Source: an uncultured Oscillospiraceae bacterium (lineage in GTDB: Bacteria; Bacillota; Clostridia; Oscillospirales; Oscillospiraceae). Taken from it: 64,000 bases of DNA. The notes beneath the pieces were generated by a model. The model was not told the origin of the DNA. It did no database searches and worked only from the letters and a program-made list of their open reading frames with translations. Numbering within the stretch: position 1 is the stretch's first letter; each line of letters begins with the position of its first letter. This document shows positions 32,768-41,563 of the stretch, in pieces. Position numbers and translations under genes: made by a program. The stretch lies in contig CAJUPU010000011.1 in NCBI GenBank assembly GCA_910588495.1, positions 20,095-84,094 of the forward strand, read 5' to 3'.

Positions 32768-33121
32768 ATGGAAGTCCGCATCAACAAAGAAGTCCGAGAC
32801 TACCAGGAAAGCGTATTCTTCGGCTTATCCCTGCGGCAGCTCATTTTCGCCCTGCTGGCCGTGCTGGTGGCCGTGGGAGTGTACTTCGGCCTGCGCAATA
32901 TCGTGAGCAGCGGCGAGATCGGCTGGATCTGCGTCCTGGCGGCGTTCCCCTTCGCCCTGGGCGGGTTCTTTACCTACAACGGCATGACCTTTGAACAGTT
33001 CCTGCTGGCCTTCATCCGCTCGGAACTGCTGTATCCCAAAAAGTTGGTGTTCAAATCGGAAAATTTGTATGCCAAGGCCCTCGAAAATTCGTGCGCAAAG
33101 GAGGCACTGAGACTTGATTAA
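32768..33121 (+). CDS. PrgI-family conjugation protein
   Basis: A 117-residue protein (ATG 32768 after AAAAGAGGTG). VRINKEVRDYQESVFFGLSL is the PrgI start, followed by two membrane helices (LIFALLAVLVAVGVYFGL and WICVLAAFPFALGGFFTY) and YNGMTFEQFLLAFIRSE. PrgI is an inner-membrane component that partners VirB4. It overlaps the VirB4 gene by 8 bp. Confidence 0.9.
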   Translation: MEVRINKEVRDYQESVFFGLSLRQLIFALLAVLVAVGVYFGLRNIVSSGEIGWICVLAAFPFALGGFFTYNGMTFEQFLLAFIRSELLYPKKLVFKSENLYAKALENSCAKEALRLD

Positions 33122-35453
33122 GACCCTGCAAAACGCACTCAAGCAGGACCGGGAGAGCTTCGACCTCCCCCGGTCCGTCCAGGACGCCATCCCCATCCGC
33201 CGCCTGTGGCCGGATGGGATTTTTCAATTCGGAAGCAAGTTCTCCAAGACCATCCGGTTCAGCGATATCAACTACGCCATCGCCTCTAAGGAGGACAAAA
33301 CCTCCATGTTCCTGGGCTATTCGGAACTTTTGAACGCCCTGGACGCAGGCTCCGCCACCAAGCTCACCATCAACAACAAGCGCCTCAACCGCCAGGACTT
33401 CGAGCAGAAGATCCTGCTCCCCCGCCAGGACGACTACCTGGACGGCTACCGGGCGGAGTACAACGCCATGCTGATGGACAAGGTGACAGACTCCTCCAAC
33501 AGCGTGGTCCAGGAGCGGTACGTCACCCTGTCTGTCCACCGCAAGAGCATTGAGGAGGCCCGCACCTTCTTCGACCGGGTCACCGCCGACGTGACCACCC
33601 GCCTCAATCACCTGGACTCCCACAGCGAGGAGCTGGACGCGGTGGAGCGGTTGCGGGTGCTCCACGACTTCTACCGCACCGGGGAGGAGACGGAGTTCCA
33701 TGTGGACCTCCGGGACCTGATGCGCAAGGGCCACAGCTTCAAGGACGCCATCTGCCCGGACAGCCTGGAGTTCAAAAAGGACCACTTCATCATGGGCAAC
33801 AAGTTCGGGCGGGTGCTGTTTTTGAAGGAGTACGCCAGCTACATCAAGGACAGCATGGTCAACGAGCTGACGTCGCTGAACCGCACGATGATGCTGTCCA
33901 TCGACGTGATCCCGGTGCCCACCGACGAGGCCGTCCGGGAGATGCAGAGCCGTCTGCTCGGGGTCGAGACGAACGTCACAAATTGGCAGCGGCGGCAGAA
34001 TAACAACAACAATTTTTCCGCGGTAGTTCCCTACGACCTGGAACAGCAACGCAAAGAGACCCGGGAGATGCTGGACGACCTCACCACCCGGGACCAGCGG
34101 ATGATGTTCGCGGTGGTGACCCTGGTCCACCTGGCGGACTCCAAGGAGGAGCTGGACAGCGACACTGAGGCCCTCCAGGCCACCGCCCGGAAGCACCTGT
34201 GCCAGCTGGCCACCCTGAACTGGCAGCAGGCGGACGGGCTGGTGACCGCCCTGCCCCTGGGCTTGCGCCGGATCGACGCCCTGCGCACCCTGACCACCGA
34301 GGCGCTGGCGGTGCTCATGCCCTTCAAGGCCCAGGAGGTGCGGGACCGGGGCGGCGTATATTACGGGCAGAACACCATCAGCAAGAACCTCATCATCGCA
34401 AACCGGAAAGAACTGCTCAACGGTAACGGCTTTGTGCTGGGCGTGTCCGGCTCCGGCAAGTCCTTCACCGCCAAGGTGGAGCTGGTGAACGTGGCCCTGG
34501 CCACCAACGATGACATCATCGTCATAGATCCCGAAAAAGAATACGGGCCCATCGTTGAGGGCCTGGGCGGCGAGGTCATCGACATCTCCGCCACCTCCCG
34601 GAACCACATCAACGCCATGGACATGGAGCAGGGCTACGGTGACGGGGATAACCCCGTAGTCTTAAAATCTGAATTTTTGCTGTCTCTGTGCGAACAGCTG
34701 GTGGGCTCGGGCAAGCTCTCGGCGAAAGAGAAATCCATCATCGACCGCTGTACCGCCCAGTGCTATCATGAGTACATCCGGGGCGGGTGCAAGGGCGCGG
34801 CCCCCACCCTCCAGGACTTCCACGCGGAGCTGCTCCGCCAGCCCGAGCCGGAGGCCAAAGACGTGGCGCTGGCAATCGAGCTGTTCACCGAGGGCAGCCT
34901 GAACACCTTCGCCAAGCCGACGAACGTGGACACCGACGCCCGGATCATCTGCTACGACATCCGGGATCTGGGCAAACAGCTCCTGCCGGTGGGGATGCTG
35001 GTGGTGCTGGACAGCGTGTTCAACCGGGTGATCCGCAACCGGGCCCTGGGCCGGAACACCTGGATCTATATTGACGAAATTTACATCCTGTTTCAGCACG
35101 AATACAGCGCCAATTTTCTCTTCACCCTGTGGAAGCGGGTGCGGAAGTACGGGGCGCTGTGTACGGGAGCCACCCAGAATGTCGAGGATCTGCTCCAGTC
35201 CCACACCGCCCGGACCATGCTGGCCAACAGCGAGTTCCTGGTCATGCTGAACCAGGCCAGCACCGACCGGGCGGAGCTGGCCAGTCTGCTGAACATTTCG
35301 GAGAATCAGCTGTCCTACATCACCAATGTGGACGCAGGCCGGGGGCTCATCAAGTGCGGCAGCGCCATCGTGCCATTCGTCAACAGTTTTCCGAAAAATA
35401 CGCATTTGTACCGCTTGATGAGCACCAAGTTTTCTGAGAACAACGCCGCCTAA
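33114..35453 (+). CDS. virB4: VirB4-type conjugation ATPase
   Basis: A 779-residue ATPase with a TTG start overlapping prgI. Residues 1-~400 are the N-terminal VirB4 region (IRFSDINYAIASKEDKTSMF, MNELTSLNRTMMLS-like). Walker A is GVSGSGKS at 443-450, followed by DDIIVIDPEKEYGPIVEGLG. Walker B lies in NTWIYIDEIYILFQ and the motor core includes GALCTGATQNVEDLLQS. It powers assembly of, and transport through, the secretion channel. Full length for the family. Its stop overlaps the Tag stop on the other strand by 4 bp. Confidence 0.93.
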   Translation: MIKTLQNALKQDRESFDLPRSVQDAIPIRRLWPDGIFQFGSKFSKTIRFSDINYAIASKEDKTSMFLGYSELLNALDAGSATKLTINNKRLNRQDFEQKILLPRQDDYLDGYRAEYNAMLMDKVTDSSNSVVQERYVTLSVHRKSIEEARTFFDRVTADVTTRLNHLDSHSEELDAVERLRVLHDFYRTGEETEFHVDLRDLMRKGHSFKDAICPDSLEFKKDHFIMGNKFGRVLFLKEYASYIKDSMVNELTSLNRTMMLSIDVIPVPTDEAVREMQSRLLGVETNVTNWQRRQNNNNNFSAVVPYDLEQQRKETREMLDDLTTRDQRMMFAVVTLVHLADSKEELDSDTEALQATARKHLCQLATLNWQQADGLVTALPLGLRRIDALRTLTTEALAVLMPFKAQEVRDRGGVYYGQNTISKNLIIANRKELLNGNGFVLGVSGSGKSFTAKVELVNVALATNDDIIVIDPEKEYGPIVEGLGGEVIDISATSRNHINAMDMEQGYGDGDNPVVLKSEFLLSLCEQLVGSGKLSAKEKSIIDRCTAQCYHEYIRGGCKGAAPTLQDFHAELLRQPEPEAKDVALAIELFTEGSLNTFAKPTNVDTDARIICYDIRDLGKQLLPVGMLVVLDSVFNRVIRNRALGRNTWIYIDEIYILFQHEYSANFLFTLWKRVRKYGALCTGATQNVEDLLQSHTARTMLANSEFLVMLNQASTDRAELASLLNISENQLSYITNVDAGRGLIKCGSAIVPFVNSFPKNTHLYRLMSTKFSENNAA

Positions 35454-36025
35454 TCGTCTCTGTTATTTGTGTGCCAGGGGCACCAGGCCATGTGATCGTC
35501 CACCATCCCCACTGCCTGCATGAAAGAGTAGACGATGGTGGAACCCACGAATTTGAAGCCCCGCTTTTTCAGATCTTTGCTGATCTGGTCGGAGAGAGGG
35601 GTGGATACGGGCAGCTCCGCCATGCTGTGGGGTGTGTTGATAATGGGTGTACCGCCGACATAAGCCCAAATAAATTTGTCAAAGCTGCCGTACTCTTTTT
35701 GTATGGCAAGAAAGGCTTTTGCGTTGCCGATGGCGGCGTTGATCTTGCCCCGATGCCGGATGATCCCCGCATCTGCCATGAGCGATCCTACTTTTGCATC
35801 GTCATAAAGCGCCACTTTTTGAGGGTCAAAATCATCGAAGGCCGCCCGAAAAGCGTTTCGCTTTTTGAGGACCGTGATCCACGCCAGTCCGGCCTGCATC
35901 CCCTCCAAGATCAACATTTCAAACAGTTTATTGTCGTCGTGGAGCGGTCTGCCCCACTCGTTGTCATGGTAGTCGATGTAGATCTGATCCGGGCCTGCCC
36001 ATTCACATCTGCGGATCTGTTCCAT
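35450..36025 (-). CDS. tag: DNA-3-methyladenine glycosylase I
   Basis: A 191-residue protein: RRCEWAGPDQIYIDYHDNEW, then GRPLHDDNKLFEMLILEGMQ, AGLAWITVLKKRNAFRAAF, and the C-terminal FVGSTIVYSFMQAVGMVDDH with CPWHTN. These include the Cys and His residues of the Tag zinc site. It removes 3-methyladenine from alkylated DNA. Full length. It is minus-strand cargo between virB4 and the CHAP gene, with a likely promoter overlapping the CHAP start. Confidence 0.93.
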   Translation of the reverse strand: MEQIRRCEWAGPDQIYIDYHDNEWGRPLHDDNKLFEMLILEGMQAGLAWITVLKKRNAFRAAFDDFDPQKVALYDDAKVGSLMADAGIIRHRGKINAAIGNAKAFLAIQKEYGSFDKFIWAYVGGTPIINTPHSMAELPVSTPLSDQISKDLKKRGFKFVGSTIVYSFMQAVGMVDDHMAWCPWHTNNRDD

Positions 36026-36049
36026 TTGTGTGTACCCCCTTTTTACTGC

Positions 36050-36077
36050 AGTTTATCATAAAATAATGAAAAAGCAA
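36050..36077 (-). promoter_or_regulatory. Probable promoter of tag
   Basis: On the minus strand: TTGCTT (36072-36077), 16-bp spacer, TAAACT (36050-36055), 25 bp before the tag start. It lies just upstream of the plus-strand CHAP ribosome site. Confidence 0.5.
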
Positions 36078-36094
36078 AGTAGAGGTGATGGTTT

Positions 36095-38308
36095 ATCCCA
36101 AAAGTAAAAGAGAAAGCATCCACATCTAAAAAAGTAAAAGGAAAAGTCCAGGCCGCGCCGAAGGAGCTCCTCCGGCGCGGCCTGCTCACTGGGTCCGAAA
36201 AGCTGAAGGGCCAGCTCCGGGACGCCGCCGAGGGCGGGCGGCGGGAGGACACCGAGGCCGACCGTGCCCAAGACACCGCCCGGATGGGGGCCCGCCTGGC
36301 GATGGACAGGCTGGGGAGGCTGGCGCTGGGGAAGAAAAAAGCTCGGAGCTGGTCTGGGGAGAGTCGCCCGGATGCGGACGCTCCGGGGCCCATCGCGGAT
36401 GATACCTGGCCCGCCACCCAGGCGGAGCCACCAGCCCCGTACAGAGGCGCGGAGCCTGTGCGGATCAAGACCCGGGAGGTCGCTTCGGAGGTTTCCGGCG
36501 TGGAACACTACGCTCCGCCCCAGCGGCCTGTGCCCCTGTCCAGCCAGCCCGTGGTCAAGACGAAGGACGCCTATCTCCATCGCCAAACGGTAGGCCAGGT
36601 CCAGGCTCGGCGGCAAACCGGGTCCGTCCCACGCGCCGGGGAGTTCATCCAGACCGAGTACCCCAGCCAGCCGACGATCCTGACAAAAGGCAGCCCCATT
36701 CGTCAGGAGGGCATGGTCTTGGAACGCCCTGGCCAAACCACCGCACTTGGGCAAATATCTGAAGATCCTCCGACGCATCCGCCCCAGGCGTTGGAGCGGG
36801 GCAGGCAGAGGTTTGTGCGGGAGCGGGCCCGTCAGGCGGCGGCACAGCGGAGAAACCAGAACGTGGGCGGCACAGTCTCCGCGCCGGTCGGGAGTCAAAG
36901 CGCCGTTGGTATGCCTTCCCCGGTTTTGCCATCCCGGCCCGTTCACACAGAGGGGCTTTTCAGCAGTGAAGCTGTTCGGGAAAGCCGGTCCGACGGGAAA
37001 CGCACCGTCAAAACGGCCCGCTCGGGACGGGCCCCTGTCGGGAAGCCCGGACGGCAAAGGGTAAAATCGGCGGCGGGCGTCCCGGGACGGCCCGCCGAAG
37101 CGGCAGACCGCTCCGCCGGCGTGGCCCGGCAGACCGCCCGCGCCGTCTCTCAGGCCCGTCAGCGGGCTGTAAAGGCCGCGGGTGAGGCCAGACGGACGGC
37201 AGCGGCCGTGGACAGGCCCGTGGCCAAGGCCGCCGCGTCGGCCCTCCGTGGGGCCGTGTCGGGCATTCGGGGCGCCATGGCTCCGCTGGCCGCCGGCGGC
37301 GGGGCGGTGATCGCGGTGGTGCTGGTGCTGTGTCTGGTGGCGGCGCTGGTTATGTCGCCGATGGGCATCTTGTTCGGCGGCGAAGAAACGGGCGGGCAGA
37401 CCATCGCCGACGCCGTCCGGGAGATCAATTTGGAATACGGCGCAAGGCTGGAGGAGATCAAGGCGGGCACATCCCACCACCGGGTGGAGCTCTCCGGCGC
37501 CCGCGCCCCGTGGCCCGATGTGCTGGCGGTGTACGCGGTAAAAACCACCTCCGACCCGGTCAACGGGCAGGAGGTGGTCACTATGACGGATGAGAAAAAG
37601 GAGCTGCTGAAGCAGGTCTTCTGGGATATGAACCAGCTCTCCAGCTTCACCAGCACCGTCCCCGGTGAGGGTGACGAGGAGGGTACGACCACCCTGCACA
37701 TCACCGTCACTGCAAAGACCGCCGACGAGATGGCGGACACCTACGGATTTACTGCCGCCCAGCGCCAACAGCTGGCGGAACTTCTCTCGGAGGAGTACCG
37801 GGAGCTGTGGAATGCGGTGCTCTATGGGGTCGGCACTGGAAGCGGGGAGATCGTGGCCGTGGCGCTGTCCCAGGTGGGCAACGTGGGAGGCCAGCCCTAC
37901 TGGAGCTGGTACGGGTTCAGCCACCGGGTGGATTGGTGCGCCATCTTTGTGAGCTGGTGCGCCGACCAGTGCGGGTACATCGACGCCGGGGTGATGCCCA
38001 AGTTTGCGGGCTGTGTGCAGGGCTCCCGTTGGTTCAAGGACCGGGGGCTGTGGCAGGATCGGAGCTACGAACCACAGCCGGGGGACATCATTTTCTTCGA
38101 CTGGAACGACCCGGGTGGGTTCTCCGGGCCGCAGGACGGGGTGCCGGACCATGTGGGTATCGTGGAAAGGGTGGAGAACGGACGGGTATATACCGTGGAG
38201 GGGAATTCTGGGGATAAGTGCTGTCAGAGAAGTTATCCGGTGGGATATTATGAGATTTACGGGTATGGATCAAAAATAGCGCACAATACTTGTAGACTGA
38301 TGACCTGA
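36095..38308 (+). CDS. CHAP-domain cell-wall hydrolase of conjugation system, apparent ATC start
   Basis: About 737 residues. N-terminal half: Lys/Arg/Ala/Pro-rich, cytoplasmic. A membrane helix follows (AAGGGAVIAVVLVLCLVAAL), then an outer region and a C-terminal CHAP domain with catalytic Cys in SHRVDWCAIFVSWCADQCGY and His in GVPDHVGIVERVENGRVYTV. It would cut peptidoglycan for the mating channel. The frame shows GC-rich coding bias well before the first ATG (36284). It opens after a stop at 36086, leaving ATC 36095 with AGAGGTG 7 bp upstream. The last ~15 residues (SKIAHNTCRLMT) look foreign. Confidence 0.8.
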   Translation: MPKVKEKASTSKKVKGKVQAAPKELLRRGLLTGSEKLKGQLRDAAEGGRREDTEADRAQDTARMGARLAMDRLGRLALGKKKARSWSGESRPDADAPGPIADDTWPATQAEPPAPYRGAEPVRIKTREVASEVSGVEHYAPPQRPVPLSSQPVVKTKDAYLHRQTVGQVQARRQTGSVPRAGEFIQTEYPSQPTILTKGSPIRQEGMVLERPGQTTALGQISEDPPTHPPQALERGRQRFVRERARQAAAQRRNQNVGGTVSAPVGSQSAVGMPSPVLPSRPVHTEGLFSSEAVRESRSDGKRTVKTARSGRAPVGKPGRQRVKSAAGVPGRPAEAADRSAGVARQTARAVSQARQRAVKAAGEARRTAAAVDRPVAKAAASALRGAVSGIRGAMAPLAAGGGAVIAVVLVLCLVAALVMSPMGILFGGEETGGQTIADAVREINLEYGARLEEIKAGTSHHRVELSGARAPWPDVLAVYAVKTTSDPVNGQEVVTMTDEKKELLKQVFWDMNQLSSFTSTVPGEGDEEGTTTLHITVTAKTADEMADTYGFTAAQRQQLAELLSEEYRELWNAVLYGVGTGSGEIVAVALSQVGNVGGQPYWSWYGFSHRVDWCAIFVSWCADQCGYIDAGVMPKFAGCVQGSRWFKDRGLWQDRSYEPQPGDIIFFDWNDPGGFSGPQDGVPDHVGIVERVENGRVYTVEGNSGDKCCQRSYPVGYYEIYGYGSKIAHNTCRLMT

Positions 38309-38496
38309 AACAGCCCAACGCTCGCACATTACCTTGGATTATCCGTCAAAATCTGTGCGGTAGAGCGTCCACCTTGTTTACGCTCCGTCGAACAAATTCA
38401 GAGCGGTATGAAGATGGAAAATATATGAAAGGGTCCCGGAGGATTTCCCCAGGACCCATGCAGTCAAAAAAGCATTGTGCTCTCGATAAATCTTTT

Positions 38497-38604
38497 TCAG
38501 GAAAGAAAAAGAAACTGGATGAGAGTTTTAACACCGTAAATGATTTGACGCTCTCCAATATCCCAGCATTGCTGCATTTCCATCAGTTTTTTGCAGTTAG
38601 GCAT
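38497..38604 (-). pseudogene. Truncated small HTH-like gene (35 codons)
   Basis: Minus-strand frame with a strong AAAGGAGG site 11 bp before the ATG. It reads MPNCKKLMEMQQCWDIGERQ, then IIYGVKTLIQFLFLS. The WDIGERQI segment recalls the recognition helix of small excisionase-like DNA-binding proteins. It stops far short of the normal ~60 residues and drifts into low-complexity Phe/Leu, so I take it as a 3'-truncated remnant near an insertion junction. The rest of 38309-38496 holds no convincing gene. Confidence 0.4.
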
Positions 38605-38911
38605 GACTCTGTCCACCTCCTTTGAATACTAGTATACAACACGTTTTGCAAAAAAAGAAGTGTGAACATGCATAATCTTGCCAAATTTAGATTAGTTATT
38701 TTTGTGCATGAAATGAATGTTAAGCGAAACTGTCCTGCATATGTGGACGAAATCGAAGCATATTTTTCCGGAATTTGCAATAATTTGGGGTGCTTTCTTC
38801 GTGTTGGCAGCAGATAGATATCCTTTGCACGGTCAATGGTGAATTTTTACATAGTTCTATTTTCATATTTTGGAGAACCATATATATAAAGCAACGCTGA
38901 TTTACATTCAT
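38605..38911. other. AT-rich intergenic segment, no gene seen
   Basis: About 300 bp with many stops in all frames and far lower G+C than the conjugation genes. It includes a short palindrome (ACTAGTATA region near 38630) and poly-T/poly-A tracts. It separates the end of the conjugation genes from the MerR gene and may be scar sequence of an insertion. Confidence 0.5.
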
Positions 38912-39286
38912 CTACAAATTGGCCTGATGTTCCAGCATAGCGATACAGCCCTGCCGCTGCTTCTCCAATATCTCCAAAACACCTTGCAGCCTGGCAATTT
39001 CTGATCCCACCTCGTTATAACGCTGCTCCAGCATTTCCAGGCGCCGTATAACTGACCGCTCTCCTTCGGCCTCAAGTTTTACATATTCTGCTAGTTCTTT
39101 CAGTGAGAAACCCGAGTCCTTCAAAACAAGAAGGTCTTGAAGATGCGCTACATCATCTTCTGTAAATATGCGTACTCCATTGGGGGACCGCTCAATAAAA
39201 GGGAGCAGCCCCTTTTTATCATAGAATCTGATCTTGGAACTGGGGATACCCAATTTCAGGGCGGTCTCCCGCACAGTATAAAACAT
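38912..39286 (-). CDS. MerR-family transcriptional regulator
   Basis: A 124-residue regulator. The winged helix-turn-helix is at the N-terminus (YTVRETALKLGIPSSKIRFY, then DKKGLLPFIERSPNGVRIFT). LVLKDSGFSLKELAEYVKLE follows, and a dimerising coiled coil from ~residue 75. MerR proteins twist promoters with overlong spacers. Such a promoter (39306-39336) lies directly upstream, firing away from this gene. The C-terminal Cys (RQGCIAMLEHQ) may sense a ligand or thiol stress, but the signal is unknown. Confidence 0.9.
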   Translation of the reverse strand: MFYTVRETALKLGIPSSKIRFYDKKGLLPFIERSPNGVRIFTEDDVAHLQDLLVLKDSGFSLKELAEYVKLEAEGERSVIRRLEMLEQRYNEVGSEIARLQGVLEILEKQRQGCIAMLEHQANL

Positions 39287-39305
39287 AAAAAACCCTCAAT
39301 TTGTC

Positions 39306-39336
39306 TTGACTTAAACCTAGGTTTAAGTTGTATAAT
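39306..39336 (+). promoter_or_regulatory. MerR-controlled promoter with 19-bp spacer and perfect palindromic operator
   Basis: TTGACT (39306-39311), 19-bp spacer, TATAAT (39331-39336). A perfect 20-bp palindrome, ACTTAAACCTAGGTTTAAGT (39309-39328), fills the spacer. This is the classic layout for MerR activation. The first gene downstream is the LytTR response regulator at 39455. Confidence 0.88.
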
Positions 39337-39454
39337 GTATTCATCCATATCTTAGCATTTGTAAATAGATTAGAACAATTTTGCCAAACAGTAAATACAA
39401 ACCGCAAAATATGTATAGTTCACATCAAAAGTTGAATACCTGGAGGTCGGACCA

Positions 39455-40168
39455 ATGCTCAAAATCATGATATTAGAGGATGAAAAGGCTCAGACAGACA
39501 GGTTGTTGCAGTTTTTATCAAACTACCATGATGAGCATGAAGAGTTTGAATATATTGCTGAAGCTTACAGCCGAGGTATAGCTTTTTTAGATGCCTATAA
39601 ATGCGATGCTGATCTTATTTTCTTGGATATTCGCATACCTGATTTGGCAGGAATGGACGTAGCTAAAAAGATTCGAGAGGTAGATCAAAATGTAATGATT
39701 ATTTTTGTAACTAATTTGACCCAATATGCTATAGAGGGATATTCTGTCGAGGCTTTTGATTATATCTTGAAACCGATCCAGTATGCCTCATTCTCTGCGA
39801 AGCTGGATAGGGCCCTTCGTATGCTGTCGTATCGAGAGCCAGAAATTTCTCTGACCTTCCGGGAAAAAGAGGGAGGAAAGCGCATTCCCGCTGGGACAAT
39901 CACATATGTCGAGGTCTGTGCCCACGACCTTTTATTTCACACTGGAAATGGTGCAATCAAGCAATGGGGCACTCTCTCAAAATATGAAGCTCTGCTGAAA
40001 AGCGCCCACTTTGCACGGTGTCATACAAGCTACCTCGTTAATTTGAAATTCGTTCGGAGCATTAGAAAGGATTCGGTTGATGTTGCGGGGGTGTTATTGC
40101 CCATTTCCCGCCCGCGGCGAAAAGAATTCTTGACCGCTTTTGCGCAGTACAAAGGGGGAGCCGTTTAA
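39455..40168 (+). CDS. LytTR-family response regulator (AgrA-like)
   Basis: A 237-residue regulator. The receiver domain has acidic pocket ILEDE, phospho-acceptor Asp58 (LIFLDIRIPDLAGMDVAKKI), FVTNLTQYAIEGY and the Lys in YILKPIQY. A LytTR DNA-binding domain follows from ~residue 135 (RIPAGTITYVEVCAHDLLFH, FARCHTSYLVNLKFVRSIRK). The gene is AT-rich compared with the kinase gene. Its TAA shares a base with the kinase ATG. The MerR-type promoter is the likely source of transcription. Confidence 0.92.
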   Translation: MLKIMILEDEKAQTDRLLQFLSNYHDEHEEFEYIAEAYSRGIAFLDAYKCDADLIFLDIRIPDLAGMDVAKKIREVDQNVMIIFVTNLTQYAIEGYSVEAFDYILKPIQYASFSAKLDRALRMLSYREPEISLTFREKEGGKRIPAGTITYVEVCAHDLLFHTGNGAIKQWGTLSKYEALLKSAHFARCHTSYLVNLKFVRSIRKDSVDVAGVLLPISRPRRKEFLTAFAQYKGGAV

Positions 40169-41460
40169 TGCCCACATGGTATGCTGAGTTCCGCATGCCT
40201 ATCCTGCTGCTCCAGTCCGTGGTGGGGGTGCTGGTCTTTGCCTACTCCCTAAACCCGCGCCCCCGAATCTGGCTTCGCCTAGCCGTGGGCACGGGGGCGG
40301 GATGCGCCGCCCTACACCTGGGGCGGCTAATCTTCTTTCCCGACATGACCGATACGGTCAACAGCGTGGGGCGGGTGGTCCTGGCCATCGCCGTCTATCT
40401 TATTCTGATCGCCATCTGTTGGTTTGTCTATCAGGAAACCTTCTGGACCGCGCTGTTCGTGGCATCCTCCGGCTACATCGCTCAGGACCTGGCCGGGACG
40501 CTGAAAATGATGCTCAAGCTGATTCCCGCCGTCAACGGGCTGTGCCGGGACCCGTTAGGCATCCTGGCGGTAGACCTGCTGGCATATTACGGCTTCTACA
40601 TCGTACTATTTTTCATCTTCCGCCCCTTTACCCGGAACCGGGAGGAGAATTTCGACAACCGGGAAAAGGCGGTGTTTTCCTTTGTAGTGCTCCTGTTCTG
40701 CTTGGGCATGGCCCGGCTGGCCCAGGGTAATCCAGACCGGAACCAGACCGCTGTGTTTGCAGAGTGCCTGTACCAGATCCTGTGCGACCTGTTCATCCTG
40801 CTGCTCCAATTTGGTGTCATGGAGCGGGCACGTCTCAGCCGCAGCGTGGACACCATGCGGGAACTGGTCCACCAGCAACACGAGCAGTTCCGCCAGTCCA
40901 AGGAAAGCACAGATCTGGTCAACGAAAAATTCCACGACCTGAAAGACCTGCTGGAAAGCTTTCAGGGCCGTATCTCCCAGGAGCAGATTGATGCGATGAA
41001 GGAAAAAATCGGAACATATGACACCTATGTAAAGACAGGCAACCAGGTCCTTGATATTGTTCTTGCCGAAAAGCGGGCGATCTGCAACCAAAAAGGCATC
41101 ATATTCACCTGTTACGCTGATGGCACCGGCATGGAATTTACAGAAGAACTGGATCTATATTCACTTGTGAGCAACGCCTTGAACAACGCCATTGACGCAG
41201 TGAGCAAGCTGCCAGAGGGCGAACGATTCATTTCCTTATCCGCAAAGTGTACGAATGGGATGCTCATGCTCCATGTGGATAACCCGTTTTGTGGGTCGCT
41301 TACAATGGAAGATGGCTTGCCCAAATCCTCCCGCGATGAACGTTATCATGGGTTTGGCATGAAAAGCATGAAACGGATTGCGGAAAAGTATGACGGAACC
41401 TTGTCAGTGCAGTCGGAAAATGGAATTTTCGTTCTGGACGCATTGTTGCTTAAACCATAG
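40168..41460 (+). CDS. GHKL sensor histidine kinase (AgrC-like)
   Basis: A 430-residue kinase with six or so membrane helices in residues 1-~210 (ILLLQSVVGVLVFAYSL, AIAVYLILIAICWFVYQ and others), a dimerisation/His segment (NEKFHDLKDLLESFQG) and a GHKL ATPase domain (LYSLVSNALNNAIDAVSKL N box, GFGMKSMKRIAEKYDG G box). Peptide-sensing AgrC kinases look like this, but no agrB/agrD gene is near, so the signal is unknown. G+C content drops noticeably in the last third. Confidence 0.9.
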   Translation: MPTWYAEFRMPILLLQSVVGVLVFAYSLNPRPRIWLRLAVGTGAGCAALHLGRLIFFPDMTDTVNSVGRVVLAIAVYLILIAICWFVYQETFWTALFVASSGYIAQDLAGTLKMMLKLIPAVNGLCRDPLGILAVDLLAYYGFYIVLFFIFRPFTRNREENFDNREKAVFSFVVLLFCLGMARLAQGNPDRNQTAVFAECLYQILCDLFILLLQFGVMERARLSRSVDTMRELVHQQHEQFRQSKESTDLVNEKFHDLKDLLESFQGRISQEQIDAMKEKIGTYDTYVKTGNQVLDIVLAEKRAICNQKGIIFTCYADGTGMEFTEELDLYSLVSNALNNAIDAVSKLPEGERFISLSAKCTNGMLMLHVDNPFCGSLTMEDGLPKSSRDERYHGFGMKSMKRIAEKYDGTLSVQSENGIFVLDALLLKP

Positions 41461-41493
41461 TTGCAAGTTTTGATGTGAAATATACAGGTTTTG

Positions 41494-41523
41494 CGGTTCC
41501 CCTTTACGGGGAACCGTTTTTTT
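41494..41523 (+). terminator. Rho-independent terminator after kinase
   Basis: A 9-bp stem (CGGTTCCCC / GGGGAACCG), loop TTTAC, followed by TTTTTTT. Ends the two-component operon. Confidence 0.9.
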
Positions 41524-41563
41524 GCTATTTTGCACATATCAAACAGCTTATGGAGGGATGAAA

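Noticed and set aside
38374..38625. Possible 83-codon gene after CHAP
   Set aside because: No ribosome site, weak start, Lys/Ser-rich composition, and no relation to known signal peptides for the nearby kinase.
39137..39355. Plus-strand frame opposite merR
   Set aside because: It covers the MerR promoter and start region on the opposite strand and has no start signal.
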